A DNA stretch of 64,000 nt from the NCBI RefSeq assembly GCF_001956855.1, contig NZ_MTHD01000007.1:62001-126000 (forward strand). Direction: 5' to 3'. Position 1 is the stretch's first letter. Every line of letters begins with the position of its first letter. Below, one piece after another: positions 9,146 to 20,459 of the stretch. Both the position numbers and the translations under genes were made by a program. The stretch comes from Azonexus hydrophilus (lineage in GTDB: Bacteria; Pseudomonadota; Gammaproteobacteria; Burkholderiales; Rhodocyclaceae). The notes beneath the pieces were generated by a model. It had not been told where the DNA came from, did no database searches, and was given only the letters and a program-made list of their open reading frames with translations.

Positions 9146-9676
9146 CTAGCACGGTTTGAATTCGTGGATTTTTGGCACCGACCGGTGTGGCCCATGGCCC
9201 GGGTTGTGCAGGTCGGCCGCGGGTTCGTCGCCATGATGCTGGTGACCACCGCCGTAGGCACCGGATTCCGGCTGGAACGGTGCCTCGGTTTCTCCGATCG
9301 TGCAGCCGAGGCCGCGCACCATGTCGGCGAGTACGTGGTCGGTCTGGAAGCGCAGCTTGCCGCCGTTGTCGGTTGGCAGGATGTGCACCGGCACGTGCCG
9401 GTTGCCGAGGTGGTAGGCGGCGCGGGCGAACAGCAGCGGGCTGTCGGCGACGGCCTCGATCAGTTTTTCCGGTGCGGCGAGAATTTCGACGACGGCCGAG
9501 CCGTCTTCGGCCGCCAGCTTGTCGCCGCCGTGCAGGTGGTCGCCGCGTTCGAGGAAGATGCCGGCTTCTTGGCCGGAGGCCAGCGTTACCTTGAGGCGGC
9601 TGCGTTTGCGTTCGTCGTAGGCGAGCGCCACCGAGTCGGTGGCGGGGGCATTGGTGCGTTGGTTGAGGATGAGCAT
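9146..9676 (-). CDS. ureE: Urease accessory nickel chaperone UreE
   Basis: 176 residues from the ATG at 9676 (MLILNQRT). The N-terminal domain includes LASGQEAGIFLERGDHLHGGD; the C-terminal metal-binding domain includes AYHLGNRHVPVHI, and a His-rich region GGGHQHHGDE. UreE dimers bind nickel and hand it to UreG. The last residues (about RSVPKIHEFKPC) fall in the low-GC zone shared with the following lodger gene and do not resemble a usual UreE tail, so the native C-terminus may have been replaced. The stop is 10 bases before that gene; the start is 2 bases after the GIY-YIG gene. Confidence 0.94.
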   Translation of the reverse strand: MLILNQRTNAPATDSVALAYDERKRSRLKVTLASGQEAGIFLERGDHLHGGDKLAAEDGSAVVEILAAPEKLIEAVADSPLLFARAAYHLGNRHVPVHILPTDNGGKLRFQTDHVLADMVRGLGCTIGETEAPFQPESGAYGGGHQHHGDEPAADLHNPGHGPHRSVPKIHEFKPC

Positions 9677-9678
9677 GA

Positions 9679-10404
9679 TTAAATATTGGCGTATCGGATT
9701 GGATTTTGACCGCTGAGTCCGACAGAGAAGCCGACATACATATTCCTTATCGACTCTGGTGCTACTCGTCCTTTGAACTCCCAGCGTCCGGATATATTGA
9801 CCGTCGACACCTCTCTTGTTGAGTAAGGCAAGGTACCGGCGGGAAACCAACTCTCAACCTGATAAACCTCTCGTACCACTCCTTGATAAACGGCAAAAGC
9901 AAATTCAACTTCGTCCCGTTTTGGGCCAATTTTCCAGACGCCGCGTGTGGCTTCGTACAACTCTTGAGAGGACATGTCGCTTCGGAAGCGTTTGTTGATA
10001 GTAATAAACAGTGCTTTGTGCACAACTTTGACCGGTTTGGCCGTGAGCATCGAGATGATTTCTTTCGAGTGGATTCGACCGAACGAACGGCTGTGCAAGC
10101 CTGAAACCTTGTTGGTTAATTGCATCTTGCCGATGAGATCAATTGCGGATGCTTCCACTAGGGCAGCCTCGGCGTCAGACAAACCGTAGCGGAGAATATC
10201 GATCCTGGGTTCCTGCCCTGCATCTCTCAGTTCACGAATTTTCTGCACCTTTTCCGTTTCCGACACATCTTTCAAATGGTCGAATGCTCGATTGCCGACG
10301 CCTTTGCCGATGTAAAACGGCGTGTTGTTTCTGGGGTCGATATACAGGTAGACATACGAGCCGAGAACGGCGGTGACCTCAGGCGGAAAACCGATGAATG
10401 CCAT
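9679..10404 (-). CDS. GIY-YIG nuclease-like protein (LEM-3/COG3680 type) inside the urease operon
   Basis: 241 residues. The N-terminal half is a GIY-YIG domain of the LEM-3-like type: GSYVYLYIDPRNNTPFYIGKG supplies the two tyrosine motifs (YVY and YIG), followed by GNRAFDHL with the expected Arg, and a Glu in EASAIDLIG. The C-terminal ~100 residues are unrecognised, with WKIGPKRDEVEFAFAVYQG. The gene lies 5 bases after ureC and 2 bases before ureE, on the same strand. GC is visibly lower than the flanking urease genes. A phage/defence nuclease or a repair-type structure-specific nuclease are both possible; it is not part of nickel-enzyme maturation. Confidence 0.75.
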   Translation of the reverse strand: MAFIGFPPEVTAVLGSYVYLYIDPRNNTPFYIGKGVGNRAFDHLKDVSETEKVQKIRELRDAGQEPRIDILRYGLSDAEAALVEASAIDLIGKMQLTNKVSGLHSRSFGRIHSKEIISMLTAKPVKVVHKALFITINKRFRSDMSSQELYEATRGVWKIGPKRDEVEFAFAVYQGVVREVYQVESWFPAGTLPYSTREVSTVNISGRWEFKGRVAPESIRNMYVGFSVGLSGQNPIRYANI

Positions 10405-10409
10405 ATCTG

Positions 10410-12131
10410 TCAGAACAGGAAGTAACGTTGGGCCAGCGGCAGTTCGGTCGCCGGTTCGCAGACCAGATGCACGCCGTCGGCCTTGACCACATAGGTTTCG
10501 GGATCGACGGTGATTTCCGGGGTGGCACCGTTGTGCACCATGTCGGATTTCTTGACCGTGCGTGTGCCGGAGACGGCGATCAGCGGTTTTTGCAGATTCA
10601 GCGCGTGGACCGCAGGATTTTTCAGCGCCGCCTGCGAGACGAAGGTGACCGAAGTCTTCAATGCCTTGCCGAAGCTGCCGAACATCGGCCGGTAATGCAC
10701 CGGTTGCGGCGTCGGGATCGAGGCGTTGGGATCACCCATCGCGGCGGCGGCGATCATGCCGCCTTTCAAAATCAGGCTCGGTTTGACGCCGAAGAAGGCC
10801 GGTTTCCACAGCACCAGGTCGGCCAGCTTGCCGACTTCGATCGAGCCGACGGTATGGGCGATGCCGTGCGTCAGTGCCGGGTTGATGGTGTATTTGGCAA
10901 TGTAGCGCTTGATGCGGAAGTTGTCGTGGCGGGCATTGTCTTCCGGCAGCGTGCCGCGTTGCAGCTTCATCTTGTGCGCCGCCTGCCAGGTGCGGATGAT
11001 GACCTCGCCGACTCGGCCCATGGCCTGCGAGTCGGAACTCATCATCGAGAAGACGCCCATGTCGTGCAGGATGTCTTCGGCGGCAATCGTCTCGCGGCGG
11101 ATGCGGCTTTCGGCAAAAGCGACGTCCTCGGCAATGCTCGGGTCGAGGTGGTGGCAAACCATCAGCATGTCGAGATGCTCGTCGATGGTATTCACCGTGT
11201 ACGGCATCGTCGGGTTGGTTGAACTGGGCAGCACGTTGGCCAGGCTGGTGGCCTTGATGATGTCCGGCGCGTGGCCGCCGCCGGCGCCTTCGGTGTGGAA
11301 GGTGTGGATGGTGCGGCCTTTGAAGGCGGCCAGCGTGGCTTCGACGAAGCCGGATTCGTTCAATGTGTCGGTGTGGATTGCGACCTGCACGTCCATCTCG
11401 TCGGCCACCGTCAGGCAGCAGTCGATGGCCGCCGGCGTCGTGCCCCAGTCCTCGTGCAGCTTGAGGCCAATCACACCGGCCTCGACCTGTTCGCGCAGGG
11501 CTGCCGGCAGGCTGGCGTTGCCCTTGCCGAGGAAGCCGAGGTTCATCGGGAAGGCTTCAGCGGCTTCGAGCATGCGGTGGATGTGCCACGGGCCGGGCGT
11601 GCAGGTGGTGGCATAGGTGCCGGTCGCCGGGCCGGTGCCGCCGCCGAGCATGGTGGTGACGCCGGACATCAGCGCTTCTTCGATCTGCTGCGGGCAGATG
11701 AAATGGATGTGGCTGTCGATGCCGCCGGCCGTGACGATCATGCCTTCGCCGGCGATGACCTCGGTGCCGGGGCCGACGATGATGCTGTTTTTGCCACTGA
11801 GGCCGGGCTGGATGTCCGGGTTGCCGGCCTTGCCGATGGCGGCGATGCGGCCGTCCTTCAGGCCGATGTCGGCCTTGACGATGCCGGTGACGGCGTCGAC
11901 GATCAGCGCGTTGGTAATGACCGTATCGGCAGTTTCGGCGGAGACGCGCTGGCTTTGCCCCATGCCGTCGCGGATGACCTTGCCGCCGCCGAATTTCACT
12001 TCCTCGCCGTAGATCGTGTAGTCCTTCTCGACCTCGATGATCAGTTCGGTATCGGCCAGGCGCAGGCGGTCGCCGGTCGTGGGGCCGAACATTTCGGCAT
12101 AAGCCTGACGGGTGATTTTATTGGCCATCAC
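10410..12131 (-). CDS. ureC: Urease alpha subunit
   Basis: 573 residues, full length for the catalytic subunit. Nickel ligands and catalytic residues are visible: HIHFICPQQ, the carbamylated lysine in [19 protein letters not shown], and the mobile flap [16 protein letters not shown]. UreC hydrolyses urea to ammonia and carbamate in the cytoplasm. The start is [18 protein letters not shown]; the first ATG overlaps the ureB stop, the second gives the usual MANKI form. In this window it would consume the urea released by allantoicase and ureidoglycolate lyase. Confidence 0.98.
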   Translation of the reverse strand: MMANKITRQAYAEMFGPTTGDRLRLADTELIIEVEKDYTIYGEEVKFGGGKVIRDGMGQSQRVSAETADTVITNALIVDAVTGIVKADIGLKDGRIAAIGKAGNPDIQPGLSGKNSIIVGPGTEVIAGEGMIVTAGGIDSHIHFICPQQIEEALMSGVTTMLGGGTGPATGTYATTCTPGPWHIHRMLEAAEAFPMNLGFLGKGNASLPAALREQVEAGVIGLKLHEDWGTTPAAIDCCLTVADEMDVQVAIHTDTLNESGFVEATLAAFKGRTIHTFHTEGAGGGHAPDIIKATSLANVLPSSTNPTMPYTVNTIDEHLDMLMVCHHLDPSIAEDVAFAESRIRRETIAAEDILHDMGVFSMMSSDSQAMGRVGEVIIRTWQAAHKMKLQRGTLPEDNARHDNFRIKRYIAKYTINPALTHGIAHTVGSIEVGKLADLVLWKPAFFGVKPSLILKGGMIAAAAMGDPNASIPTPQPVHYRPMFGSFGKALKTSVTFVSQAALKNPAVHALNLQKPLIAVSGTRTVKKSDMVHNGATPEITVDPETYVVKADGVHLVCEPATELPLAQRYFLF

Positions 12132-12433
12132 AGTGCTCCTTGAACGAGACCGCGGAAACCGTAAACCTTGCGTTCGCCGGCCAGTGCGACCAGTTGCACG
12201 GTGCGCGTCTGGCCCGGCTCGAAGCGCACGGCGGTGCCGGCGGCGATGTCGAGGCGGAAGCCACGGGCGGCATCGCGGTCGAAGCTCAGGCCAGCGTTGG
12301 TTTCAAAGAAGTGGTAATGCGAGCCGACCTGGATCGGGCGGTCGCCGGTGTTGGCCACCACGAGGGTGATTGTCGGCCGGCCGCTGTTCAATTCGAGTTC
12401 GCCGGGTTCGGCGAGGAGTTCTCCGGGGATCAT
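12128..12433 (-). CDS. ureB: Urease beta subunit
   Basis: 101 residues, normal for a separate bacterial beta subunit. [16 protein letters not shown] and [17 protein letters not shown] are the family hallmarks, and [18 protein letters not shown] closes the protein. It has a structural role in the (abc)3 urease. It overlaps ureC by four bases and starts 9 bases after ureA. Confidence 0.97.
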   Translation of the reverse strand: MIPGELLAEPGELELNSGRPTITLVVANTGDRPIQVGSHYHFFETNAGLSFDRDAARGFRLDIAAGTAVRFEPGQTRTVQLVALAGERKVYGFRGLVQGAL

Positions 12434-12442
12434 GTCAGCTCC

Positions 12443-12745
12443 TCAAACAATCGGGTTATGCACGGTGACCAGCTTGGTGCCGTCCGGGAAAGTGGCCTCG
12501 ACCTGGATATCCGGGATCATCTCGGCGATGCCGTCCATGACATCGGCGCGGGTCAGCACCTGGGTGCCGGCGTGCATCAGCTCGGCGACGGTTTTGCCTT
12601 CGCGGGCGCCTTCCATGATCGCGCAGGTGATCAGCGCCACGGCTTCCGGGTAATTCAGCTTCAGGCCCTTCGCCTGGCGCCGCTCGGCGAGCAGGCCGGC
12701 GGTGAAGATCAGCAACTTGTCCTTCTCTCTTGGTGTCAGTTCCAT
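12443..12745 (-). CDS. ureA: Urease gamma subunit
   Basis: 100 residues, the standard size. [27 protein letters not shown] and the C-terminal LVTVHNPI identify the gamma subunit. It begins 10 bases after the ureD stop, with a GGAGT Shine-Dalgarno. Confidence 0.97.
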   Translation of the reverse strand: MELTPREKDKLLIFTAGLLAERRQAKGLKLNYPEAVALITCAIMEGAREGKTVAELMHAGTQVLTRADVMDGIAEMIPDIQVEATFPDGTKLVTVHNPIV

Positions 12746-12755
12746 GACGACTCCT

Positions 12756-13598
12756 TCAGGTATTCCAGATTCTGGGCAAAACGGCCGGTCGACCGCAGCA
12801 GGCCGGGCGCAGGATTTTCCATAGTTCGGCGAACCACAAGCGTGCGGCTTCGCTGTTGTCGCCGAGGTAGCGGGCGACGAGCAAGCCGGGCAGGGCGGTC
12901 AGCGCATGCGTTGCACCGTCGACCGGGGTAATGGCGCGGCAGCTGGCGAGCAGTTCCGGCGTGTGGGCGAAGGCGGCAAGCAAGGTGCCGCACACGGTTT
13001 TGCCGGCCCAGCCGGCCGGACTGTGCAGCATGGCGTCGTTGCCGGCAAAGCCGCCGCGTTCGATCCAGAGCGGCCGTTGTTCACGGTCAACCCGGTAAAA
13101 CAGGTCAAAACGCCCGTGCTCGAAACGCTCGCCGGCGGCGGTGCGGCCCAGGCAGAGAATGTCCCAGCCAATGAAAACGCTGTCGGCCGCGAGCGATACC
13201 CGGGTTTCCATGCGCGCGCGCGCACCGTTGAAGACGATGCTTTCTTGCGGCAGCCATTCGAGCACGGCGCCGGCTGCAACCGTGAAATCGATGTGCTGCG
13301 AGGCTTCCGCGCCGGCCGAGCGATACCACTTGCCGGCCCCGGGCGTGGTGATTTGTGCGCGGGCACCGGTGTCGACCGCAGCAGCGATGCGCAACTGGTC
13401 GCCACCGGCGATGCCCGAGGGCGGATGCAGCAGGATGGTCTGGCACACCGCATCGCCTTCCGGATACAGCGCCTTCTGCACGCGCAACGGGCCGAAATGC
13501 TGGTTCTCGCGCAATACCGTACGTTCGCCGGCGGTAGCAAAACGCAGTCGCAGGCTGGCCTGCCAGGTCGGCGGATTCAGGGGAAGGCGGGAATTCAT
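12756..13598 (-). CDS. ureD: Urease accessory protein UreD
   Basis: 280 residues from the ATG at 13598 (MNSRLPLN). Typical motifs are [23 protein letters not shown], and [11 protein letters not shown]. UreD (UreH) binds apo-urease and recruits UreF and UreG for nickel activation. It is the first gene of the operon, and its promoter must lie in the 203-base gap up to 13801. No nickel or urea transporter accompanies the cluster. Confidence 0.95.
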   Translation of the reverse strand: MNSRLPLNPPTWQASLRLRFATAGERTVLRENQHFGPLRVQKALYPEGDAVCQTILLHPPSGIAGGDQLRIAAAVDTGARAQITTPGAGKWYRSAGAEASQHIDFTVAAGAVLEWLPQESIVFNGARARMETRVSLAADSVFIGWDILCLGRTAAGERFEHGRFDLFYRVDREQRPLWIERGGFAGNDAMLHSPAGWAGKTVCGTLLAAFAHTPELLASCRAITPVDGATHALTALPGLLVARYLGDNSEAARLWFAELWKILRPACCGRPAVLPRIWNT

Positions 13599-13801
13599 GG
13601 CGCGATTATGGGGCAGGCGGACGAAGCCGGGAATACGCAACAATACGCAGCCGGGCGGCGGACAGTTTTTTAGCTATAGTGCATAGGGGCATGCCCTAGG
13701 TGTATTCCACTGGCGTTGTGGCGTAATATGCCTGCAGCAAATTTCCGGGGAACAAAACTTCCCCTGCGCTGTTCCAATAGCGATTTGAGGGCGTAACAAT
13801 C
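13599..13801. promoter_or_regulatory. Divergent promoter region between ureD and the STAS-like gene
   Basis: 203 bases between the two outward-facing genes. It contains the 10-bp palindrome GGGCATGCCC (13687-13696) and an AT-richer segment TTTTTTAGCTATAGTGCAT (from about 13664) that could hold a promoter. No operator could be assigned to a named regulator. Confidence 0.35.
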
Positions 13802-14195
13802 ATGGCTTGCGAGCTGGTCTGGGAACCCGAAGGCGTGTTGTCCAAGTTTTCCGGCAGGATCTCCGGCACGGAGTTTCTTGATACGGTTGCCCGCATCCAG
13901 AGCGATGCCCGCTATGACGACGCCCGCTATGTCATCCACGATTTGTCGGCGGTCGCGACCGATGAAATTTCCGACGCGGTGCTGACGGAGTTGTCCATCC
14001 TCCATTTCGGCGCCTGCGCTTCCTGTCCCAATTGCCGGGTGGTTTTCGTCACGACCGACGCAGCCCTGAGCGAGCGCGTCGAGCGGATCCTGATGGCCCC
14101 GAAAATGAAATCCTACGATGTCGAAATCCGGCCGACCGTGGTCGAGGCGCGCGACTGGCTGGATACCCAGCCGCAGTTGCTGCGCCTGAGCGATG

Positions 14196-14218
<23 letters not shown>
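13802..14218 (+). CDS. Small STAS/SpoIIAA-like hypothetical protein
   Basis: 138 residues. The opening [28 protein letters not shown], a central [13 protein letters not shown], and the alternating strand-helix pattern resemble SpoIIAA/STAS-like proteins, as in many small proteobacterial proteins of this size; I cannot assign a family with certainty. A pair of cysteines (ACASCPNC) is notable and could bind metal or be redox-active. GAGG lies ~10 bases upstream of the ATG. The last 23 bases overlap the 3' end of the convergent hybrid kinase gene. Confidence 0.7.
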
Positions 14219-16525
<2,307 letters not shown>

Positions 16526-16529
<4 letters not shown>

Positions 16530-17638
16530 CTGACCTGAACGAATTTGCCGCCGCGGATTTCGGTGAAATACACCTGCCGCGTTGTGTCGCCATTGGCGTC
16601 GAAGGCGATTTCCTGCTGCACCCCCTGGTAAGGACTGTACTTGAGCAGTGCGGTTTTCATGTCCTCGCCGGGCTGGCGTTTTTGCATTGCCGCAATGACG
16701 ACATTGGCGGTATCGAAGGCCAGCAGCGAAAAGGAGCCGAATTCACGTTGGAAGCGCTGCTTGAAACCGTCACGGAAAGCCTGGTACTGGGCCTGCGGAT
16801 CATCGCGATTGTAGGCGTGGGCAATCAGCAGGCCATCGACGGCTTCGCCACCCATTTCGGTCAGCAATTCGCCGGAGGCCGCCCACTCGGTCGACGTCAG
16901 CAACAGCGACGGCGCCATCCGGCGTGCCTGCTGGCTGAGGCGGGCGGTGTCGAGCGAACTGGCGACAAACAGCAGCGTATCCGGCCGCGACGGCAGCAGT
17001 TGGTCGATGACCCTGGCGAAACTGGGGGTCGCCGACGATTCGAAACTCGCAGTCTGCGTCAGCGTGCCGCCCAGATGTTCGAACTCGGCGCGGAACGCCT
17101 GCACCCAGGTATCGGAATAGGGCAGGTTGGAGGCGTCGAAGGCAACGCCGACCCGGCGCGCGCCACGCTCGTAGAGCACGCCGGCGTGGTGCAGGGCGGC
17201 TTCCCGGGTGGTCCGGTTGACGCGGAAGAAGTTGTCGTCCTTGCCGTGAAAGTCGGTCGAGGCCACGGTCGGGCTGATGATGATCTGGTTGGCCCGGTTC
17301 ATCAACGGAATGACCACGCTGGCCATCGAGCTGGTAACCGGCCCGATGATGATGTCCGGTCGCAGCGCGATCAGTTCCTCGGCAGCACGGATGGCCTGTT
17401 CGCGCTCCTGGCCGTCGTCACGGACAATCAGTTCGATCATCCGGCCATTGATGCCGCCAGCCTGGTTCTGTTTTTCAATGGCGAGGATGACGCCGTTGCG
17501 CACGCTCTCGCCAAAATCCGATCCCCGGTCGGACAGGCCGGCCAGCAGACCGATGCGAATGGGCTCCTCGCCGCCGCAGCCGGCCAGAAGCAAAAGCAGG
17601 CCGGCTGTGCCCACTGCTGTGCGTAGTCGCGCTTTCAC
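16526..17638 (-). CDS. LivK/Leu-Ile-Val-type periplasmic binding lipoprotein
   Basis: 370 residues with a lipobox (LLLLAGC, Cys ~21) followed by [23 protein letters not shown], the first strand and ligand loop of type I periplasmic binding proteins of the branched-chain amino-acid class. No ABC permease or ATPase is adjacent. Its stop overlaps the start of a membrane hybrid kinase (ATGA), so a sensory rather than transport role is likely. The ligand cannot be read from sequence. Confidence 0.85.
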
Positions 17639-17714
17639 TCGTATCTCCCCCCTGGAAACGTGTATTCAGTCTACCTCTTTCCAGCGTTGACGGCACCATG
17701 CTGGTGCAGGGTGT

Positions 17715-18554
17715 TTACTGACGGATTTCGCGGCTGTTGTCCGCGGGCGGGAAATCGCCGCTGCTGCGGCAGGGGTTGATATCCAGTCCGCCGCGCCGGG
17801 TGTAGCGGGCGTACACCGAAAGTGCCTCGGGCGCGCAGCGGGCGGTGATGTCGCAGAAGATGCGCTCGACGCACTGTTCGTGAAACTCGTTGTGGTTGCG
17901 GAAGGAAACGAGATAGCGCAGCAACCCGGCATGGTCGATCGGCCGCCCGCGGTAGCGGATGACGACCATCGCCCAGTCCGGCTGGCCGGTGACCAGGCAG
18001 TTGGACTTGAGCAGGTGCGAATACAGCGTTTCTTCGGTTTTTTCACCGTCGACCGCAAAAAGCAGCTCGGGCGTCGGCTGGTAGGTCGTGCATTCGATAT
18101 CGAGATCGTCGAGCGCGACGCCTTGCGGATAATTGACCAAAACTTGCGGTCGACCGCGCAAATCCTCGATTTTCACGCCAACCGGTGCCCCGGCCGCAGC
18201 CGACAGATCGCGCAGCAGGACGCTTTCGACCACAGAGAGATCGCTGAACACGGTCTGGTTGAAGGAGTTCAGATAGAGCTTGAACGATTTCGACTCGACC
18301 AGGTTCGGGCTGTCGGCAGGCACGCGGAACGTCGCAACGGCAACCACCGGCTTGCCCTTCGGGTTCAGCCACGAAACTTCATAGGCATTCCAGATATCCT
18401 CGCCAACAAAAGGCAAGGCGCCAGGCGCAATCCCCAGCTCGTCACGCTTCAACTGGCGCGGAATCGGATAGAGCAGTTCCGGCGCGTAGTCGCTGCGGTA
18501 TTCGGTGGGTTTGCCGAGCGGGGAAAGGATGCTGGGGTCGATGGTGTGGGTCAT
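17715..18554 (-). CDS. queF: NADPH-dependent 7-cyano-7-deazaguanine reductase QueF
   Basis: 279 residues, the long two-domain form as in E. coli. [15 protein letters not shown] is the QueF signature, the catalytic cysteine lies in [13 protein letters not shown], and [13 protein letters not shown] and [11 protein letters not shown] complete the C-terminal half. It reduces preQ0 to preQ1 for queuosine in tRNA. It stands alone here, 76 bases upstream of the binding-lipoprotein gene. Confidence 0.97.
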   Translation of the reverse strand: MTHTIDPSILSPLGKPTEYRSDYAPELLYPIPRQLKRDELGIAPGALPFVGEDIWNAYEVSWLNPKGKPVVAVATFRVPADSPNLVESKSFKLYLNSFNQTVFSDLSVVESVLLRDLSAAAGAPVGVKIEDLRGRPQVLVNYPQGVALDDLDIECTTYQPTPELLFAVDGEKTEETLYSHLLKSNCLVTGQPDWAMVVIRYRGRPIDHAGLLRYLVSFRNHNEFHEQCVERIFCDITARCAPEALSVYARYTRRGGLDINPCRSSGDFPPADNSREIRQ

Positions 18555-18601
18555 GGGGGCGGATTTTAGCGGAAGCGGGGGCGTCTGGATGCCTGACGGA
18601 C

Positions 18602-18886
18602 ATGGAGAGCATCGTCATCAAGGATTTCACATCCACCGACCCTGCTGCCAGAACAACGGCGGAAGTCGACCTGACAAATGACGAAGCGCGCCAGTTTTTT
18701 CAGCGCACCACCCCGGTCTCGTATCGGCAGCTTCAAGATGACTATCCACATGTTCCCTGACGGTTGGAGGGCACATTGCGCCACCGTCTACAGCTTTGCG
18801 AATGGAGTATCCGTGACGCAGGAACAGGCAGCATCGTGCTGACTATATGCTGTCGCACGCCTTCAAGTGATGAACAAACGGCTTAA
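18602..18886 (+). pseudogene. Remnant of a small protein gene with an in-frame TGA
   Basis: From an ATG at 18602 a coherent frame runs 52 codons ([11 protein letters not shown] ... QDDYPHVP), meets TGA at 18758, and continues in the same frame for 41 codons (RLEGTLRHRLQLCEWSIRD, GTGSIVL) to TAA at 18884. The two parts read like one protein of a common type with a W/Y-x-x-x-P-C-x-x-x-G-x-x segment, where a Cys would be expected at the TGA (TGC to TGA is one change). I could not name the family. The 3' end overlaps the MocR gene on the other strand. A decayed gene is the simplest explanation. Confidence 0.45.
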
Positions 18887-20344
18887 TGTCCGAATCGCCC
18901 CCTTCATATGTTCAGCGCGGGTGTTCCCAAATCCCATCAGCAGCCCCTGTCGTTCCGTTCTGGATGCATCGACAAAATATGCAGACAGGGGCATTACGCC
19001 AATCTGTCGGGTCCGCGCTGCTGCTACGAGCGTCTGATCGTTGCAACAATCGGGTAATTCGGCGACCAGATGCAGCCCGGTCGAAGCTGTCGGCACGGTC
19101 AGCCATCCGCCGCCTTCCGAATTGATCGCGGACAGCAACGCAGCGCGCCGTTCGGTGTAAAGCATTTTCGACCGCCGGATGTGTGTGCCCAGGTGACCAT
19201 TACCGATGAAGTCGGCCGCCGTGGCCTGGAGCGGCATCGGAACACGGTGATCAGTACCATTGCGCACTGCGCATAGCGCGTCGATCAAATCATCGGGGGC
19301 GACCAGGAAGCCCAGCCTCAGACCGGGGGCGAGCAGTTTGCTGAGCGTGCCGATGTAGATCACGCGCTCGTTGCCGCCATCGAGCGCCTTGAGCGCAGGT
19401 GTCGGCGCACATTCATAGCGAAATTCGCTGTCGTAGTCGTCTTCGAGGATGAATGCCCTGGCATCATTGGCCCATTGCAGCAACGCGAGACGCCGTGCCA
19501 GGCTCATGGTGACACCCATCGGGTATTGATGCGATGGAGACACCATTGCGAGTCGCGCGTCGGGAGCGCGATTGCGTCCATCGTCAACATCCAGGCCCTC
19601 GGCATCGACACGGATACCCACCGCAGCGACTCCGGCAAGAACCAGGCTACGGTAAGCGGCATCGTATCCGGGATTTTCGACCCAGACACGATCGCCAATA
19701 TCAGTCAGCGCCAGCGTTGCGATCGAAACAGCCGCTTGCGCCCCGGGCGCGATGATGATCTGGTGCGCATTGCAGACAACGCCGCGCGCGGCGCCCAGAT
19801 ACTCTGCCAAAGCCTCGCGTAATGGAAGAAAGCCCTGAGGGTCGCCGTAAGAGAGATCGGGAATCGGTCGGCGACGCCAGAAACGGCCTTCGAGTCGACC
19901 CCAGAGCGCATAGGGGAACGCATCCAGCGCCGGCAGGCCGGGCGTGAGCGGCCAGGCTGCACGCGCCATTGACATTGAATCCAATCCGCTCAGACGGCGC
20001 GCCCGTACCGAGATCGGCTCGCGTTGCCGCTGCTGAGGCGAAGATGCAGATGAAAGCGGCTTGGGGTCGGCAATCCGTGCCGCGACGTAGGTGCCGGCTC
20101 CCTGACGCGCCTCCAGAAAGCCCTCTGCGACAAGTTGCTCGTAAGCCCCCGAGACGGTAATCCGCGATAAACCGAGTTCCTGCGCCAGCACGCGCGAGGC
20201 CGGTAGCCGAATACCGGGTTGCAAGGTACCGTCGGCCACTCCTTTGCGAAAGAAGCGCACGAGTTGCTCGCGCAAAGACAGTGGATCATCGGGCGACCGC
20301 TGAAAGCGGTTCCAGATCGGATAAGCGGTAGCACGTGTCTTCAT
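18863..20344 (-). CDS. MocR/PdxR-type transcriptional regulator (GntR-HTH with aminotransferase domain)
   Basis: 493 residues. Residues ~20-90 are a GntR winged helix (LRFFRKGVADGTLQPGIRLP-like region, LGLSRITVSGAYEQL, GAGTYVA). From ~125 a class I aminotransferase-like domain follows, with PGAQAAVSI, PGYDAAYRS, EDDYDSEFRYE, and the PLP-lysine region IYIGTLSKLLAPGLRLGF. Such regulators sense PLP or an amino-acid adduct and usually act on the divergent neighbour, here the BenE-type transporter. Codon use is slightly less GC-rich than the surrounding genes. Confidence 0.92.
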   Translation of the reverse strand: MKTRATAYPIWNRFQRSPDDPLSLREQLVRFFRKGVADGTLQPGIRLPASRVLAQELGLSRITVSGAYEQLVAEGFLEARQGAGTYVAARIADPKPLSSASSPQQRQREPISVRARRLSGLDSMSMARAAWPLTPGLPALDAFPYALWGRLEGRFWRRRPIPDLSYGDPQGFLPLREALAEYLGAARGVVCNAHQIIIAPGAQAAVSIATLALTDIGDRVWVENPGYDAAYRSLVLAGVAAVGIRVDAEGLDVDDGRNRAPDARLAMVSPSHQYPMGVTMSLARRLALLQWANDARAFILEDDYDSEFRYECAPTPALKALDGGNERVIYIGTLSKLLAPGLRLGFLVAPDDLIDALCAVRNGTDHRVPMPLQATAADFIGNGHLGTHIRRSKMLYTERRAALLSAINSEGGGWLTVPTASTGLHLVAELPDCCNDQTLVAAARTRQIGVMPLSAYFVDASRTERQGLLMGFGNTRAEHMKGAIRTLSRLFIT

Positions 20345-20363
20345 GCAGGATTTCTGTTCAAAG

Positions 20364-20405
20364 TGGCCTTAAATATTTACATAAGTGGATATTTTAACAA
20401 GGCCA
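20364..20405. promoter_or_regulatory. Inverted repeat in the MocR/BenE divergent promoter
   Basis: TGGCCTT at 20364-20370 is mirrored by AAGGCCA at 20399-20405 across an AT-rich spacer containing AAATATTTAC. Its placement between the divergent start codons makes it a reasonable operator for the MocR protein. MocR sites are often direct repeats, so the arrangement is only suggestive. Confidence 0.4.
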
Positions 20406-20459
20406 TTTTGTGGGCATTCTGTGCCTCATGCAACCCAATCACACTCAAAGGCCCAGCGT

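Noticed and set aside
18758-18760. Selenocysteine reading of the TGA in the small gene
   Set aside because: No SECIS-like hairpin was recognised after the codon, no selenoprotein machinery is seen, and the context fits simple gene decay.
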